From Streptomyces kronopolitis (GTDB lineage: Bacteria > Actinomycetota > Actinomycetes > Streptomycetales > Streptomycetaceae), in the NCBI RefSeq assembly GCF_014646275.1, contig NZ_BMND01000008.1, positions 124,001 to 188,000 on the forward strand: a DNA stretch of 64,000 bases, in the 5' to 3' direction. The notes beneath the pieces are model-generated. The model was not told the origin of the DNA. It saw only the letters and a program-made list of their open reading frames with translations, and did no database searches. Positions 1 through 8,804 of the stretch are shown here, piece after piece. Made by a program: the position numbers and the translations under genes. The stretch's first letter is position 1, and every line of letters begins with the position of its first letter.

Positions 1-1
1 G

Positions 2-160
2 CGGACCGCGTTCTTCTACTTCGACATGCAGGAGTCCTGGCAGATGCCGACGCTCCTGGAGTCGTTCTTCATGGACCTGAACGCGCAGGTCTCGCTGCAG
101 CCGGTGATGACCGCGGACGATCTGCGCACCGGCCTCGGCGAGCTGATGAGCGGCACCTGA
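2..160 (+). CDS. 3' end of a small conserved protein (partial)
   Basis: The first 159 bases read without interruption to a TGA and give the last 52 residues of a protein that starts left of the window. The fragment has an FFYFDMQ strand, a PxLxEsFF segment and an MTADDLRTGL helix. This is the C-terminal pattern I recall for a family of roughly 95-residue actinobacterial proteins (DUF3303-like, ferredoxin-like fold). The function of that family is unknown to me. It is transcribed towards the methyltransferase gene at 227-1045 on the other strand. Confidence 0.6.
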   Translation, partial: RTAFFYFDMQESWQMPTLLESFFMDLNAQVSLQPVMTADDLRTGLGELMSGT

Positions 161-226
161 CCCACGGCCCCGCCCCCGGTGCCCGCGCACCCCGGCGCCG
201 GGTCCGCCGCCGGATGCCCGCCCCCG

Positions 227-1045
227 CTATCCGGCCACCCGCCCCGACGCCAGCAGCGCGGTGTGCGGCAGCACCAGCGCGCCGTCCGGGTCGGTGAACT
301 CCCGCGCCAGCAGCTCGAAGTGCTGCCGGATGCGCTCGGTGACGGCCGGGCCCTGGCTGAGCACGACCCGGCCGACGGTCGCCACGCCGGCCGCGGGTCC
401 GCTCCACCACTCCCGCTGCGTCGTGCGGTGCTCCCAGGACAGCGGCGCGCAGTCCACGTCGGCCAGGCCCGCGCCCCGCAGCAGACCGGCGAGGCCGTCG
501 GGGGTGCGGGGGAAGTCCTCCTCGGCGGCGAGCGCGGGCAGCGACGGCGGACGGACCACCCCGGCGGCCGCCACGGCCCGGCCGAGCAGGGCCGCTCCCG
601 GCGCCGCGGGGGCCGCCCAGACCGTCAGCGCGATCCGGCCGCCGGGCCGCGTCACCCGGCACAGCTCGTCGAGGGCCGCCCGCGGCCGCCCGACGTGGTT
701 GAGCACGAAGTTGCCGACGACCGCATCGAAGTAACCCTGTGTGAAAGGAAGCTGCGGCAGCGCGGCGACCAGCACGCGGGCGCCGGTCACCGTGTGTGCG
801 GCGCGCCGCGCCATATCGGGCTCGGCGTCCACGGCGGTCACCCGCGCCCCGCGCGCACCGGCGGCCGCGGCGGCCGAGCCGGTGCCCGTCCCGGCGTCCA
901 GCACCCGGGCGCCCGCGCGCACCTGCGCGGCATCCAGCAGCAACGGCACCGTGTGGGCGCACAACTTGGCGAAACCCCCGTCGTATGCCGCCGCGTTGCC
1001 CGCCCACACCCGGCGCTCGCCCTCGTCGAACGGTGTCTCGGTCAC
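227..1045 (-). CDS. class I SAM-dependent methyltransferase
   Basis: A 272-residue soluble methyltransferase of the UbiE/Methyltransf_11 type. SAM-binding motif I is seen as VLDAGTGTGS, followed by VTAVDAEPDM at the end of strand 2 and an FDAVVGNFVLNHV segment where the acceptor-side post-motif lies. A PGGRIALTVW strand follows. The GTG start at 1045 is chosen because GGAGG sits 7-8 bases upstream; an upstream extension to 1147 would add a low-complexity Arg/Gly stretch. The substrate cannot be told. It is divergent from the secreted hydrolase gene, with about 245 bases of shared promoter region between them. Confidence 0.8.
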   Translation of the reverse strand: MTETPFDEGERRVWAGNAAAYDGGFAKLCAHTVPLLLDAAQVRAGARVLDAGTGTGSAAAAAGARGARVTAVDAEPDMARRAAHTVTGARVLVAALPQLPFTQGYFDAVVGNFVLNHVGRPRAALDELCRVTRPGGRIALTVWAAPAAPGAALLGRAVAAAGVVRPPSLPALAAEEDFPRTPDGLAGLLRGAGLADVDCAPLSWEHRTTQREWWSGPAAGVATVGRVVLSQGPAVTERIRQHFELLAREFTDPDGALVLPHTALLASGRVAG

Positions 1046-1058
1046 CGCTCCCCTCCTT

Positions 1059-1088
1059 CGGTCGGCACCTCGGTCGGCACCTCGGTCG
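1059..1088. repeat. 12-bp direct repeat, 2.5 copies
   Basis: The unit CGGTCGGCACCT occurs twice head to tail and then as a half copy, just upstream of the methyltransferase start. It may be simple slippage or a spaced binding site. It contributes the low-complexity residues seen if the gene is extended upstream. Confidence 0.7.
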
Positions 1089-1151
1089 CCGCGATTCTCC
1101 CCTGTCCCTGCACTCTTCTCCGCGCTCTCGACTCCCTTCCGCCCCAAGGGC

Positions 1152-1181
1152 GTTACCCAGCCGTAACCTACCGATGGGTTA
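1152..1181. promoter_or_regulatory. overlapping inverted repeats in a divergent promoter region
   Basis: GTTAC-N6-GTAAC (1152-1167) overlaps TAACC-N8-GGTTA (1164-1181), midway between the divergent methyltransferase (start 1045) and hydrolase (start 1290) genes. The AT-richer palindromes in GC-rich DNA suggest an operator. No regulator gene lies next to them. Confidence 0.35.
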
Positions 1182-1289
1182 CCAGAGGTAAGGAGCGGAC
1201 CTTACTCTCCAGTCAACTCGGGCCCGCCGTACGCCCCCTCCTGTCCCGTGACAGCGTGCGGCGGACCCGCATCGAGATCTGGAGAGAAG

Positions 1290-2888
1290 ATGAGGCCCTC
1301 CCGTACGACCCGGCGCGCCACGGTCGGCACCGTTTCGGCAGCACTGCTGGCCACCACGGTTCTCACCGTCGCACCGGCGCAGGCCGCCACGGCCCCCTCG
1401 GCGCCCGTCGCGGCGTCCCCGGACAGTTCGGCCCCGGTGCGGTTCGTCGACATCGAGGGCGACGGCGGGATCACGCTCAAGGCGAATGTCTTCACTCCGT
1501 CCGATGCGGACGGCACCCGGCGCTACCCGGTCATCGTGCTGCCCACCAGCTGGTCGATGCCGCAGATCGAATACATGGCGCAGGCCAGGAAACTGGCCGA
1601 CAAGGGCTATGTGGTCGTCGGCTACAACTCGCGGGGCTTCTGGCAGTCCGGCGGCGAGATCGAGACCGCCGGCCCGAAGGACATCGCCGACGCCTCGAAG
1701 GTCATCGACTGGGCGCTGGCCCACACCCCGGCCGATCCGCACAAGGTCGGGATGGCCGGGGTCTCCTACGGTGCCGGGATCAGCCTGCTGGCCGCCGCGT
1801 CCGACAAGCGGATCAAGGCGGTCGCGGCGCTCAGCGGCTGGGGCGACCTGGTCGGGTCGATCTACAGCGGCCGCACCGAGCACCGGCAGGCCGCGCAGTT
1901 CCTGGGCGCCACGGGCGCGCTGACCGGACGCCCCAGCCCCGAATTCCGCACCATCATGAAGGACTTCCTGGCCTCGAACCTGGACAAGGAGCAGGACCTG
2001 ATCGCGTGGGGACGCAAGCGCTCCCCCGCCGCCTACCTCGACAAGATCAACGCCAATGGCGCCGCCATCATGCTGGGCAACGCCTGGGGCGACTCCATCT
2101 TCCCCCCCAACCAGACCGCCGACTTCTACGAGAAGCTCACCGGCCCCAAGCGGCTGGAGTTCCGCCCCGGTGACCACGCCACGGCCGAGGGGCTCGGGCT
2201 GTTCGGGCTGCCCAACGACACCTGGACCGATACCCAGCGGTGGTTCGACCACTACCTCAAGGGCGCGGACAACGGCGTCAACCGCGAGTCGCCGGTGCTG
2301 CTCAAGTCCCGTTCCACCGGCGCGTACGAGGGCTACAAGAGCTGGAAGGACGTCCCGTCCGCACAGCGGCGGATCGACCTCGGCGGCAGCCAGCGGATCC
2401 GCACCAACTGGGACTCCGGCGCCGACGGCGGGCTGGTCATCCTCTCCAGCATGATGGACCAGTTCTTCCGGCTGCCGCCGATGGCCTCGATCCCGCTGCT
2501 GCCGCGCTCGGTGGCCGCCGTCTGGCAGTCCGAGCGCTACCCGAGCGGGCAGCGGGTGCGCGGCACCACCCGGCTGCACACCACCCTCACCAGCACCGCG
2601 GAGAGCGGCACCGCCATCGCCTACCTCTACGACGTGGGCCCGCTCGGCATCGGCAAGCTGGTCACCCACGCGCCGTACACCTTCCACGGCAAGACCCCCG
2701 ACCAGCCCTTCGGCGTGGACCTGGACCTCTTCTCCACGGCCTACGACGTACCGGCCGGCCACCACCTCGCCGTCGTCGTGGACACCGTCGACCCGCTGTA
2801 CATCACGCACAACCCCGGCGGCGCCCGGCTGACGTTCTCCTCGCCGGCCGACGATCCGTCCTATGTGTCGGTGCCGGTGCGCGACTGA
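1290..2888 (+). CDS. secreted CocE/X-Pro dipeptidyl-peptidase-type alpha/beta hydrolase
   Basis: A 532-residue exported serine hydrolase of the S15/CocE-NonD group. An Arg-rich N-terminus and hydrophobic core end in APAQA around residue 32, a typical signal peptide. The nucleophile elbow GVSYGAG places Ser159. Asp268 in the NAWGD stretch and His296 in PGDH are likely triad partners. The last 180 residues look like the jelly-roll domain of X-Pro peptidases and cocaine esterase. The ATG at 1290 has GGAGAGA just upstream, so the in-frame ATG 42 bases earlier is less likely. Substrates could be esters, amides or Xaa-Pro peptides outside the cell. Confidence 0.85.
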   Translation: MRPSRTTRRATVGTVSAALLATTVLTVAPAQAATAPSAPVAASPDSSAPVRFVDIEGDGGITLKANVFTPSDADGTRRYPVIVLPTSWSMPQIEYMAQARKLADKGYVVVGYNSRGFWQSGGEIETAGPKDIADASKVIDWALAHTPADPHKVGMAGVSYGAGISLLAAASDKRIKAVAALSGWGDLVGSIYSGRTEHRQAAQFLGATGALTGRPSPEFRTIMKDFLASNLDKEQDLIAWGRKRSPAAYLDKINANGAAIMLGNAWGDSIFPPNQTADFYEKLTGPKRLEFRPGDHATAEGLGLFGLPNDTWTDTQRWFDHYLKGADNGVNRESPVLLKSRSTGAYEGYKSWKDVPSAQRRIDLGGSQRIRTNWDSGADGGLVILSSMMDQFFRLPPMASIPLLPRSVAAVWQSERYPSGQRVRGTTRLHTTLTSTAESGTAIAYLYDVGPLGIGKLVTHAPYTFHGKTPDQPFGVDLDLFSTAYDVPAGHHLAVVVDTVDPLYITHNPGGARLTFSSPADDPSYVSVPVRD

Positions 2889-2893
2889 GCCCC

Positions 2894-2963
2894 GGCACCC
2901 TGCTGCCGGGCGGCCCCGCTCTCATTTCGCAGGAGGGCGGGTGCCCCCCGGCAGCAGGGTGCC
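2894..2963. terminator. bidirectional terminator hairpin reaching into a coding region
   Basis: A perfect 17-bp inverted repeat (2894-2910 with 2947-2963) separated by 36 bases, between the convergent hydrolase and permease genes. The right arm lies inside the last codons of the permease gene (stop at 2922-2924), so it also encodes the Pro/Gly-rich C-terminus of that protein. Confidence 0.7.
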
Positions 2964-3788
2964 CGGTTCCGGGGCGGCGACCTCGACGGCCTCGACCTTG
3001 GGGTTGCGGCGCTGGCGCCGGGCGACCCAGTTGGCCAGCCAGGACAGCAGCATGCACATCCCGATGTAGATCGGCGAGATGATCATGACGACGGGGATGA
3101 ACGGCAGGTCGTAGTCGAGGTTGGAGGCGATGAGCTTGCCGGCGTGCAGGAACTCCTCGTAGGTGATGAGGTAGCCGAGCGAGGTGTCCTTCAGGGCGAC
3201 CACCAGCTGGCTGATGATGGCCGGCAGCATCGCCCGGACCGCCTGCGGCGCCAGGATCTGCGTCATGACCTGCGTCTTGCGCATCCCCAGGGCGTAGGCG
3301 GCCTCCCGCTGGCCGCGCTCGACGGCGTTGATGCCGCTGCGGAAGACCTCGGCGAGCACGGAGCCGTTGTAGAGGGTCAGCCCGGCGACCAGGGCGACCA
3401 GCGGCTCCGCCTTCAGCGCCACATAGATGAAGAAGATCATGACCAGCACGGGCATCGCCCGGAAGAACTCCACCACCACGGTGCTCAGCCAGCGCACGGC
3501 CCGGTGCACGGAGAGCCGGCCGGTCGCGAACACCGCGCCGAACGCCAGCGACAGCACGGCCGCCAGGCCGAAGGCCCGCAGGGTGTTGCCGAGGCCGCGG
3601 AGCAGCAGGTCCTGGATTCCCTGGTAGGTGAAGGGCGTCCACTTCGCCGCGGTGAACTGGCCGGTGGTGAAGAGGAGATGGACGATCCCGGCCAGCACCG
3701 CGAGGATCACCACCGTCGAGGCGATGCCGTAGAGCCGGTGGCGCTGCCGGGCCCGCGGGCCGGGGACGTCGTAGAGGGCGGTGGTCAT
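2922..3788 (-). CDS. gluD: glutamate-type ABC transporter permease 2 (GluD-like)
   Basis: A 288-residue membrane protein of the polar amino acid (HisM/GlnP) permease family. It has an N-terminal helix near residues 20-40, then four or five further hydrophobic segments. The EAA loop is seen as GQREAAYALGMRKTQVM followed by APQAVRAMLPAI, the contact site for the ATPase. Its ATG overlaps the stop of the upstream permease gene by four bases (ATGA, 3785-3788), so translation is coupled. Gene order ATPase, binding protein, permease, permease matches gluABCD of Corynebacterium and Streptomyces. The C-terminus is cytoplasmic and Pro-rich and overlaps the terminator. Confidence 0.88.
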   Translation of the reverse strand: MTTALYDVPGPRARQRHRLYGIASTVVILAVLAGIVHLLFTTGQFTAAKWTPFTYQGIQDLLLRGLGNTLRAFGLAAVLSLAFGAVFATGRLSVHRAVRWLSTVVVEFFRAMPVLVMIFFIYVALKAEPLVALVAGLTLYNGSVLAEVFRSGINAVERGQREAAYALGMRKTQVMTQILAPQAVRAMLPAIISQLVVALKDTSLGYLITYEEFLHAGKLIASNLDYDLPFIPVVMIISPIYIGMCMLLSWLANWVARRQRRNPKVEAVEVAAPEPGTLLPGGTRPPAK

Positions 3789-4429
3789 CGGGCCACTCCG
3801 TAGCGCTTCTCCAGCACGTGGAAGAGCGCGCTGATGGTCAGGGTGACGAGCAGGTAGCCGACGGCGATCCAGACGAAGGTCCAGATGATGCTGTAGCCCC
3901 GCTCGCTGAGCGGCTTGTAGACCCCGAGCAGCTCGACGACGCTGAAGGCGCCGGCGATCGCGGAGTTCTTGGCCAGCGCGATCAGCGTGGAGCCGATGGG
4001 CGGGATGACGGACCGGAAGGCCTGCGGCAGCACGATGTCGCCGAGGGTCTGCGGAAAGGACATCCCCAGGCTGCGGGCCGCCTCGCCCTGGCCGGTCGGC
4101 ACGGTGTTGATGCCGGAGCGCACCGCCTCGCAGATGAAGGCCGAGGTGTAGCAGCCCAGCGCGAGGACGGCGAAGAGGGTGAAGGGCAGCACCAGGCCGA
4201 AGCGCGGCAGGCCCAGCACCACCGCGAAGAACAGCAGCGTCAGCGGCGTGTTGCGCAGCACGTTCACCCACACCGTGCCGATGGCCCGCAGCGAGCCGAC
4301 CGGGGCGACGCGGAACGCGGCCATCAGGAAGCCGAGGACGAGGGCCAGCAGCGAGGAGTAGACGGTGAGTTCGACGGTGCCCAGCAGGCCCTGCCCGTAG
4401 AGCGAGAGGTTGTCGAGAAGAACGTTCAT
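3785..4429 (-). CDS. gluC: glutamate-type ABC transporter permease 1 (GluC-like)
   Basis: A 214-residue polar amino acid permease, the usual length for the family. Five hydrophobic segments are readable. The EAA motif is GQGEAARSLGMSFPQTL followed by LPQAFRSVIPPI. It would pair with the GluD-like subunit to make the membrane channel. It starts 19 bases after the binding-protein gene ends, which fits a single transcript starting at the ATPase gene. Confidence 0.9.
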   Translation of the reverse strand: MNVLLDNLSLYGQGLLGTVELTVYSSLLALVLGFLMAAFRVAPVGSLRAIGTVWVNVLRNTPLTLLFFAVVLGLPRFGLVLPFTLFAVLALGCYTSAFICEAVRSGINTVPTGQGEAARSLGMSFPQTLGDIVLPQAFRSVIPPIGSTLIALAKNSAIAGAFSVVELLGVYKPLSERGYSIIWTFVWIAVGYLLVTLTISALFHVLEKRYGVAR

Positions 4430-4448
4430 CGGTCGGTTCCTTGGCTGG

Positions 4449-5378
4449 TCAGGACGCCGGGTAGCGGTCGATCGGGGGCGGCTTGGGGGCGGGCACCCCG
4501 GACAGGCCGAGGGTCGCGTCGTAGGCCTTCTGCCAGTTGCCGTTCTTCTCGTTCGCGGCGAGGGCGTCGTCGAGGGCGAGGCGCAGCGCGTTGTCGCCGC
4601 GGGGGACGCCGATGCCGTACGGCTCCTGGGAGAACGGCTTGCCGGCCACCTTCAGTTCGTCGGGCACCTTGGCGGCGTAGCCCAGCAGGATCGCGTCGTC
4701 GGTGGTGACCGCGTCGACCTGGTAGGTGAGCAGGTTGTCCACACACACCGAGTAGGTGTCGTAGGAGACCAGGACCGCCTTGGGGTAGTCGGCCTGGATG
4801 CGCTGGTAGGGGGTCGAGCCGGCCGCCGAGCAGACGCGTTTGCCGGCCAGGTCCTGGGGGCCGTGGATGTCGTGCTCGTCGGCGCGCACCAGCAGCGACT
4901 GCCCGGCCAGGTAGTAGGGGCCGGCGAAGCCGACCAGCTTCTTGCGTTTGTCGTTGATGGTGTACGTGCCGACGTACAGGTCGATCTGGCCGTTCTGCAG
5001 GGCGGTCTCGCGGTTGGCGGAGGCGATCGTCTTGAACTCGATGGTGCGGGGCGGGAAGCCGAGCGCGGCGGACATCATCTTGGCGATCTCGATGTCGAAG
5101 CCGGTGTACCGGCCGGAGGCCGGGTCCTTCTCGCCGAGGTAGGGCTGGTCCTCCTTGACGCCGATGACGAGGTGGCCGCGGCGCTTGGCCTGCACCCAGG
5201 TCGGGGAGGCGGGCAGCCGGAAGTTCCGGGCGACCGGGTACTGCGGGAGTTCGCTGCCCTTGGGGCCCTTGACCGGCGGGCTGCCCTCCCGGCCGCAGCC
5301 GGCGAGGGCCAGCGCGAGCACGGCGAGCAGCAGCGCCACCAGGGCGCGGCGCGGGGGCGAGGAGTGACGGTGCGGCAT
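4449..5378 (-). CDS. gluB: glutamate-type ABC transporter substrate-binding lipoprotein (GluB-like)
   Basis: A 309-residue family-3 solute-binding protein. The N-terminus is Arg-rich, then hydrophobic, and ends in the lipobox LALAGC with Cys28 as the lipidated residue, so it is anchored outside the membrane. The mature part contains GHLVIGVKEDQPYLG, GFDIEIAKMM and the TINDKRKK stretch, all standard for polar amino acid binding proteins. Glutamate or aspartate is inferred from gene order, not from binding residues. Confidence 0.9.
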   Translation of the reverse strand: MPHRHSSPPRRALVALLLAVLALALAGCGREGSPPVKGPKGSELPQYPVARNFRLPASPTWVQAKRRGHLVIGVKEDQPYLGEKDPASGRYTGFDIEIAKMMSAALGFPPRTIEFKTIASANRETALQNGQIDLYVGTYTINDKRKKLVGFAGPYYLAGQSLLVRADEHDIHGPQDLAGKRVCSAAGSTPYQRIQADYPKAVLVSYDTYSVCVDNLLTYQVDAVTTDDAILLGYAAKVPDELKVAGKPFSQEPYGIGVPRGDNALRLALDDALAANEKNGNWQKAYDATLGLSGVPAPKPPPIDRYPAS

Positions 5379-5392
5379 CGCGGCGCCCCCGT

Positions 5393-6136
5393 TCAGTGCT
5401 TGAGGATCTTGGAGAGGAAGTCCTTGGCCCGTTCGCTGCGCGGCGCGGTGAAGAAGTCCTCGGGGGTGCGGTCCTCGACGATGCAGCCGTCGGCCATGAA
5501 CACCACGCGGTGGGCGGCGGAGCGGGCGAAGCCCATCTCATGGGTGACCACGACCATCGTCATGCCGTCCCGGGCGAGCTGCCGCATGACCTCCAGCACC
5601 TCGTTGATCATCTCCGGGTCGAGCGCGGAGGTCGGCTCGTCGAAGAGCATCGCCTTCGGGTCCATCGCCAGGGCGCGGGCGATGGCGACGCGCTGCTGCT
5701 GGCCGCCGGAGAGCTGCGCCGGGTACTTGTCGGCCTGGGAGGCGAGTCCGACGCGGTCGAGGAGTTCGCGGGCGCGCCGGGCGGCCTCGTCCTTCTTCGC
5801 CTTGTGGACCTTCATCGGCGCGAGCATCACATTGGCCAGTACGGTCTTGTGCGCGAAGAGGTTGAAGGACTGGAAGACCATGCCGACCTCGGCCCGCAAC
5901 CGGGCCAGCGCCCGGCCCTCTTCGGGCAGCGGCCGGCCGTCCAGCGTGATGGTGCCCGACTCCACGGTCTCCAGCCGGTTGATGGCCCGGCACAGCGTGG
6001 ACTTCCCGGACCCGGAGGGCCCGATGACCACGACCACCTCGCCGCGGCCGACGGTGAGGTCGATGTCCTTCAGGACGTGCAGTGCTCCGTAGTGCTTGTT
6101 GACCCCGCGCAGTTCAATCAGCGCATCACCGGCCAT
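5393..6136 (-). CDS. gluA: glutamate-type ABC transporter ATP-binding protein (GluA-like)
   Basis: A 247-residue ATPase with Walker [11 protein letters not shown]-loop FQSFNLF, signature LSGGQQQR, Walker [13 protein letters not shown] and H-loop THEMGFA. These are the hallmarks of the GlnQ/GluA group. It is the first gene of the four-gene operon running to 2922. The Shine-Dalgarno is weak (GGCAGG). The operon promoter should lie in the 204 bases up to the next gene at 6341; no clear hexamers were seen. Confidence 0.92.
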   Translation of the reverse strand: MAGDALIELRGVNKHYGALHVLKDIDLTVGRGEVVVVIGPSGSGKSTLCRAINRLETVESGTITLDGRPLPEEGRALARLRAEVGMVFQSFNLFAHKTVLANVMLAPMKVHKAKKDEAARRARELLDRVGLASQADKYPAQLSGGQQQRVAIARALAMDPKAMLFDEPTSALDPEMINEVLEVMRQLARDGMTMVVVTHEMGFARSAAHRVVFMADGCIVEDRTPEDFFTAPRSERAKDFLSKILKH

Positions 6137-6340
6137 ATGCAGACCTGCCCACTCTCATCCGTACAGCGCGGAGCCCGCAACTTACCGGGGCGAATGGGGC
6201 ACTTCCCCACTGACACGCACGTACGCGTGGAGATGGGCGCATAATTCAGGGCTACGGCGGAACTCCCGGCGGCTCGGCGGGGGCCGCTCTCCGGACGGCA
6301 GCGGGTGCGTTCCCCTGCGAGCCCGGGGCCGCCGCGGCCG

Positions 6341-6781
6341 TCAGGACTCGGAGACCTCGGCGTAGAGCTGGGACAGCTCGGGGGCGCCGGTGTCGGCCCA
6401 CTCGTGGCCAGCCTCCACCACATCGATCTCCCGCCCGGACGCCAGCCGCACCACCGGCTGCCCGTCCGGCCAGACGTGCCACACGGCGCCGCGCACCGTG
6501 CGGACCAGTACCGTGCCGAGGTAGAGACCGGCGTCGTTGCCGAGCCAGGGCAGCACCTCCGGATCGTCCCGCCACACGGGCTGCAGCTGGTCCAGGGCCT
6601 CCAACGACCGTACGGAATCGTCCAGTTCCACCCCGGCCGTGGCGGCCTGCGCCCGCAGCAGCCCGCACTCGGACAGCAGCTCCACGACGCTCTCGGGGTC
6701 GGCCCGCACCGACTCGGCGAGCGGAACGGACCGGTCCGCCCGCTGACGCCTGCGCCACCGGTCCAGGAAAGACATGTTCAT
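6341..6781 (-). CDS. conserved Streptomyces protein (DUF6278-like)
   Basis: A 146-residue soluble protein beginning MNMSFLDRW. It contains the conserved stretches LSECGLLRAQA, LPWLGNDAGLYLGT and SGREIDVVEAGHEW, which I recall from a uniform family in Streptomyces genomes (DUF6278). No catalytic motif is evident. The start could also be the second Met (6775). Upstream reading frame to 6931 is open but looks non-coding. It lies between gluA and the SGNH gene and is probably a single-gene unit. Confidence 0.75.
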   Translation of the reverse strand: MNMSFLDRWRRRQRADRSVPLAESVRADPESVVELLSECGLLRAQAATAGVELDDSVRSLEALDQLQPVWRDDPEVLPWLGNDAGLYLGTVLVRTVRGAVWHVWPDGQPVVRLASGREIDVVEAGHEWADTGAPELSQLYAEVSES

Positions 6782-6995
6782 GGTGTGCAGGGTCCCACCC
6801 GACCTGTGGCCGGGGCCACAGGCGCGCGGCGCGGACCTGGCCCGTTCGTCACCTTGACGCACCCCCGGCGGGTCCCTAACTTCGGGGCGCCCGGATCGCA
6901 TCCGCCGGGTCCACGGGAGCCCGCGCCCCACGCCGTTCCGGCAAGATCACGGCTCCCACCTGCCCGTTGGCGCCCTTCCGGAGGGATACCGACCG

Positions 6996-8804
6996 ATGCG
7001 TCCACGACGAGCGGCCACCGCCCTGCTCCTGCTGCTCACCGCGGCGGCCCTGCCCGCCACCGCGGCCGGTCCGGCCCGTGCCGCTGCCGCCGCACCCCGC
7101 CCGCTGCCGGCGCTCTTCGACAACCGGGCGGTCAGTGCCGACGCCCGGCCGGACGCGGCCGACTTCGACGGAGCGGGCCGCTCGCTGTCCGCGCAGGACC
7201 TGGCGGCGGCCGGCTGGACACCCGGCGGCGTGCTGACGCTGGACGGGGCCCGGCTGACCCTGCCGCGCACGGCGCCCGGCGCCCCGGACAACGTGGTGGC
7301 GCACGGCCAGCAGGTCGCGCTGCGCGGCCGGGGCGAGGCGCTCACCTTCCTGGTCGCCGCCACCGGCGCCGCCACCGGCGGCACCGGCACCGTCCGCTAC
7401 CGCGACGGTTCACGCAGCGGCTATGAACTCACCGCGCCCGACTGGCGGTCGGGGCCCCTCGCCACCAAGGCGGTGGCCCTGCCGCACCTCAACCACGCCA
7501 CCGGCGGGCAGTCGGCCGGGCCGGCGCGGCTGTACGCGGTGACCGTCCCGCTGCGGGCCGGGCGGGAGGTGCGCTCCGTGGTGCTGCCGACGGCGTCCGG
7601 GGCGGCGGTACTGCACGTGTTCGCGGTGGCCGTGCGGGACACCGGGCGCGGCCGGACCGGGAGTTGGGCGGCGAGCACGGCGGGCTACCGGGCGGTCGGC
7701 CCCTGGACGGACCGCACGCTGCGGCTGGTGGTGCACAGCGGCGCGGGCGGCCCCCGGGCGCGGATCCGGCTGGCCAACACCTTCGCCGCCGCGCCGGTGG
7801 AGATCGCGGCGGCCAGTATCGCGGTGCGCGGCACGGGCGCGGCGGCGCGGGGCGCGCCGGTGCCGCTGACCTTCGGCGGCGGGCACCGGGGGGTCCGGGT
7901 CCCGGCGGGGGCCGAGGCGTTCAGCGATCCGGCGGCCTTCACCGTCCCGACCGGCACCGATCTGCTGGTGAGCCTGCATCTGCCGGGGACGGTGGCGGCG
8001 GCGCCGGTGCACCAGGAGGCGGCCCAGCTGTCGTATCTGAGCGTGGCGGGCGGCGGCGACCGCACCGCGGACGCGGGCGGCGCGGCCTTCCCGGAGACGA
8101 TCACGCTCTGGCCGTTCCTGACGGGTGTCGACGTCGGGGGCGGCCCCGGCTCGGTGGTGGCGCTGGGTGATTCGATCACCGACGGCGTGAAGTCGACCGC
8201 CGGGGCCAACCGGCGCTGGCCGGACGTGCTGGCCCGCCGCCTGGCGGCACAGCACGCGGTGCCCCGCTACGGCGTGCTCAACCAGGGCATTTCGGCGAAC
8301 CGCATCGTCACCGACCGCTATCCGGGCGACGGGGTCAGCGGCGACACCGGCGGGGTCAGCGCCGGGCACCGGCTGGAGCGGGACGTGCTGCCCCAGCCCG
8401 CGGCGCGGACGGTGGTGGTCTTCGAGGGCATCAACGACCTGCGCGCGGGCACCCCGGCCGCGGACGTCATCGCCGGTCTGCGGGAGCTGGCGGGGCGGGC
8501 ACACGCCCGGGGGCTGCGGGTGCTGGTGGCGAGCGTGGCGCCCTGCGCGGGCTACCCCGACTGCACCCCGGACGTCGAGGCTCGCCGCCAGGCCGTCAAC
8601 GCCTTCGTCCGCGACAACGGCGGCGCCTTCGACGCCACCTTGGACTTCGACGCCGTGCTGCGCGATCCGCACCTGCCGCAGCGGCTGCTCCCCGCCTACG
8701 ACAGCGGGGACCACCTCCACCCCGGCGACGCCGGGCTCCGGGCACTCGGCGACGCGGTGGACCTCCGGGCTCTGGTCCCCCAGGGCCCGAATGAGACCCC
8801 CTAG
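6996..8804 (+). CDS. secreted SGNH/GDSL-family esterase with N-terminal accessory modules
   Basis: A 602-residue exported hydrolase. A signal peptide ends near residue 32. Residues 40-160 (DFDGAGRSLSAQDLAAAG, PDNVVAHGQ, GTGTVRYRDG) match the beta-sandwich module that Streptomyces usually carries on secreted glycosidases. Residues 230-340 are the N-terminal sandwich of SGNH esterases. The catalytic part has GDSITDG with Ser393, a block II/III GIND at 478-481 and DHLHP with Asp572 and His575. A plausible role is deacetylating a polysaccharide or cleaving an ester. GGAGGG lies upstream of the ATG. Its TAG stop shares four bases (CTAG) with the stop of the exonuclease gene on the other strand. 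Confidence 0.85.
   Translation: MRPRRAATALLLLLTAAALPATAAGPARAAAAAPRPLPALFDNRAVSADARPDAADFDGAGRSLSAQDLAAAGWTPGGVLTLDGARLTLPRTAPGAPDNVVAHGQQVALRGRGEALTFLVAATGAATGGTGTVRYRDGSRSGYELTAPDWRSGPLATKAVALPHLNHATGGQSAGPARLYAVTVPLRAGREVRSVVLPTASGAAVLHVFAVAVRDTGRGRTGSWAASTAGYRAVGPWTDRTLRLVVHSGAGGPRARIRLANTFAAAPVEIAAASIAVRGTGAAARGAPVPLTFGGGHRGVRVPAGAEAFSDPAAFTVPTGTDLLVSLHLPGTVAAAPVHQEAAQLSYLSVAGGGDRTADAGGAAFPETITLWPFLTGVDVGGGPGSVVALGDSITDGVKSTAGANRRWPDVLARRLAAQHAVPRYGVLNQGISANRIVTDRYPGDGVSGDTGGVSAGHRLERDVLPQPAARTVVVFEGINDLRAGTPAADVIAGLRELAGRAHARGLRVLVASVAPCAGYPDCTPDVEARRQAVNAFVRDNGGAFDATLDFDAVLRDPHLPQRLLPAYDSGDHLHPGDAGLRALGDAVDLRALVPQGPNETP

Noticed and set aside
6214..6229. CACGC-N6-GCGTG repeat between gluA and the DUF6278-like gene
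   Set aside because: Only five-base GC-rich arms, expected often by chance in this DNA.
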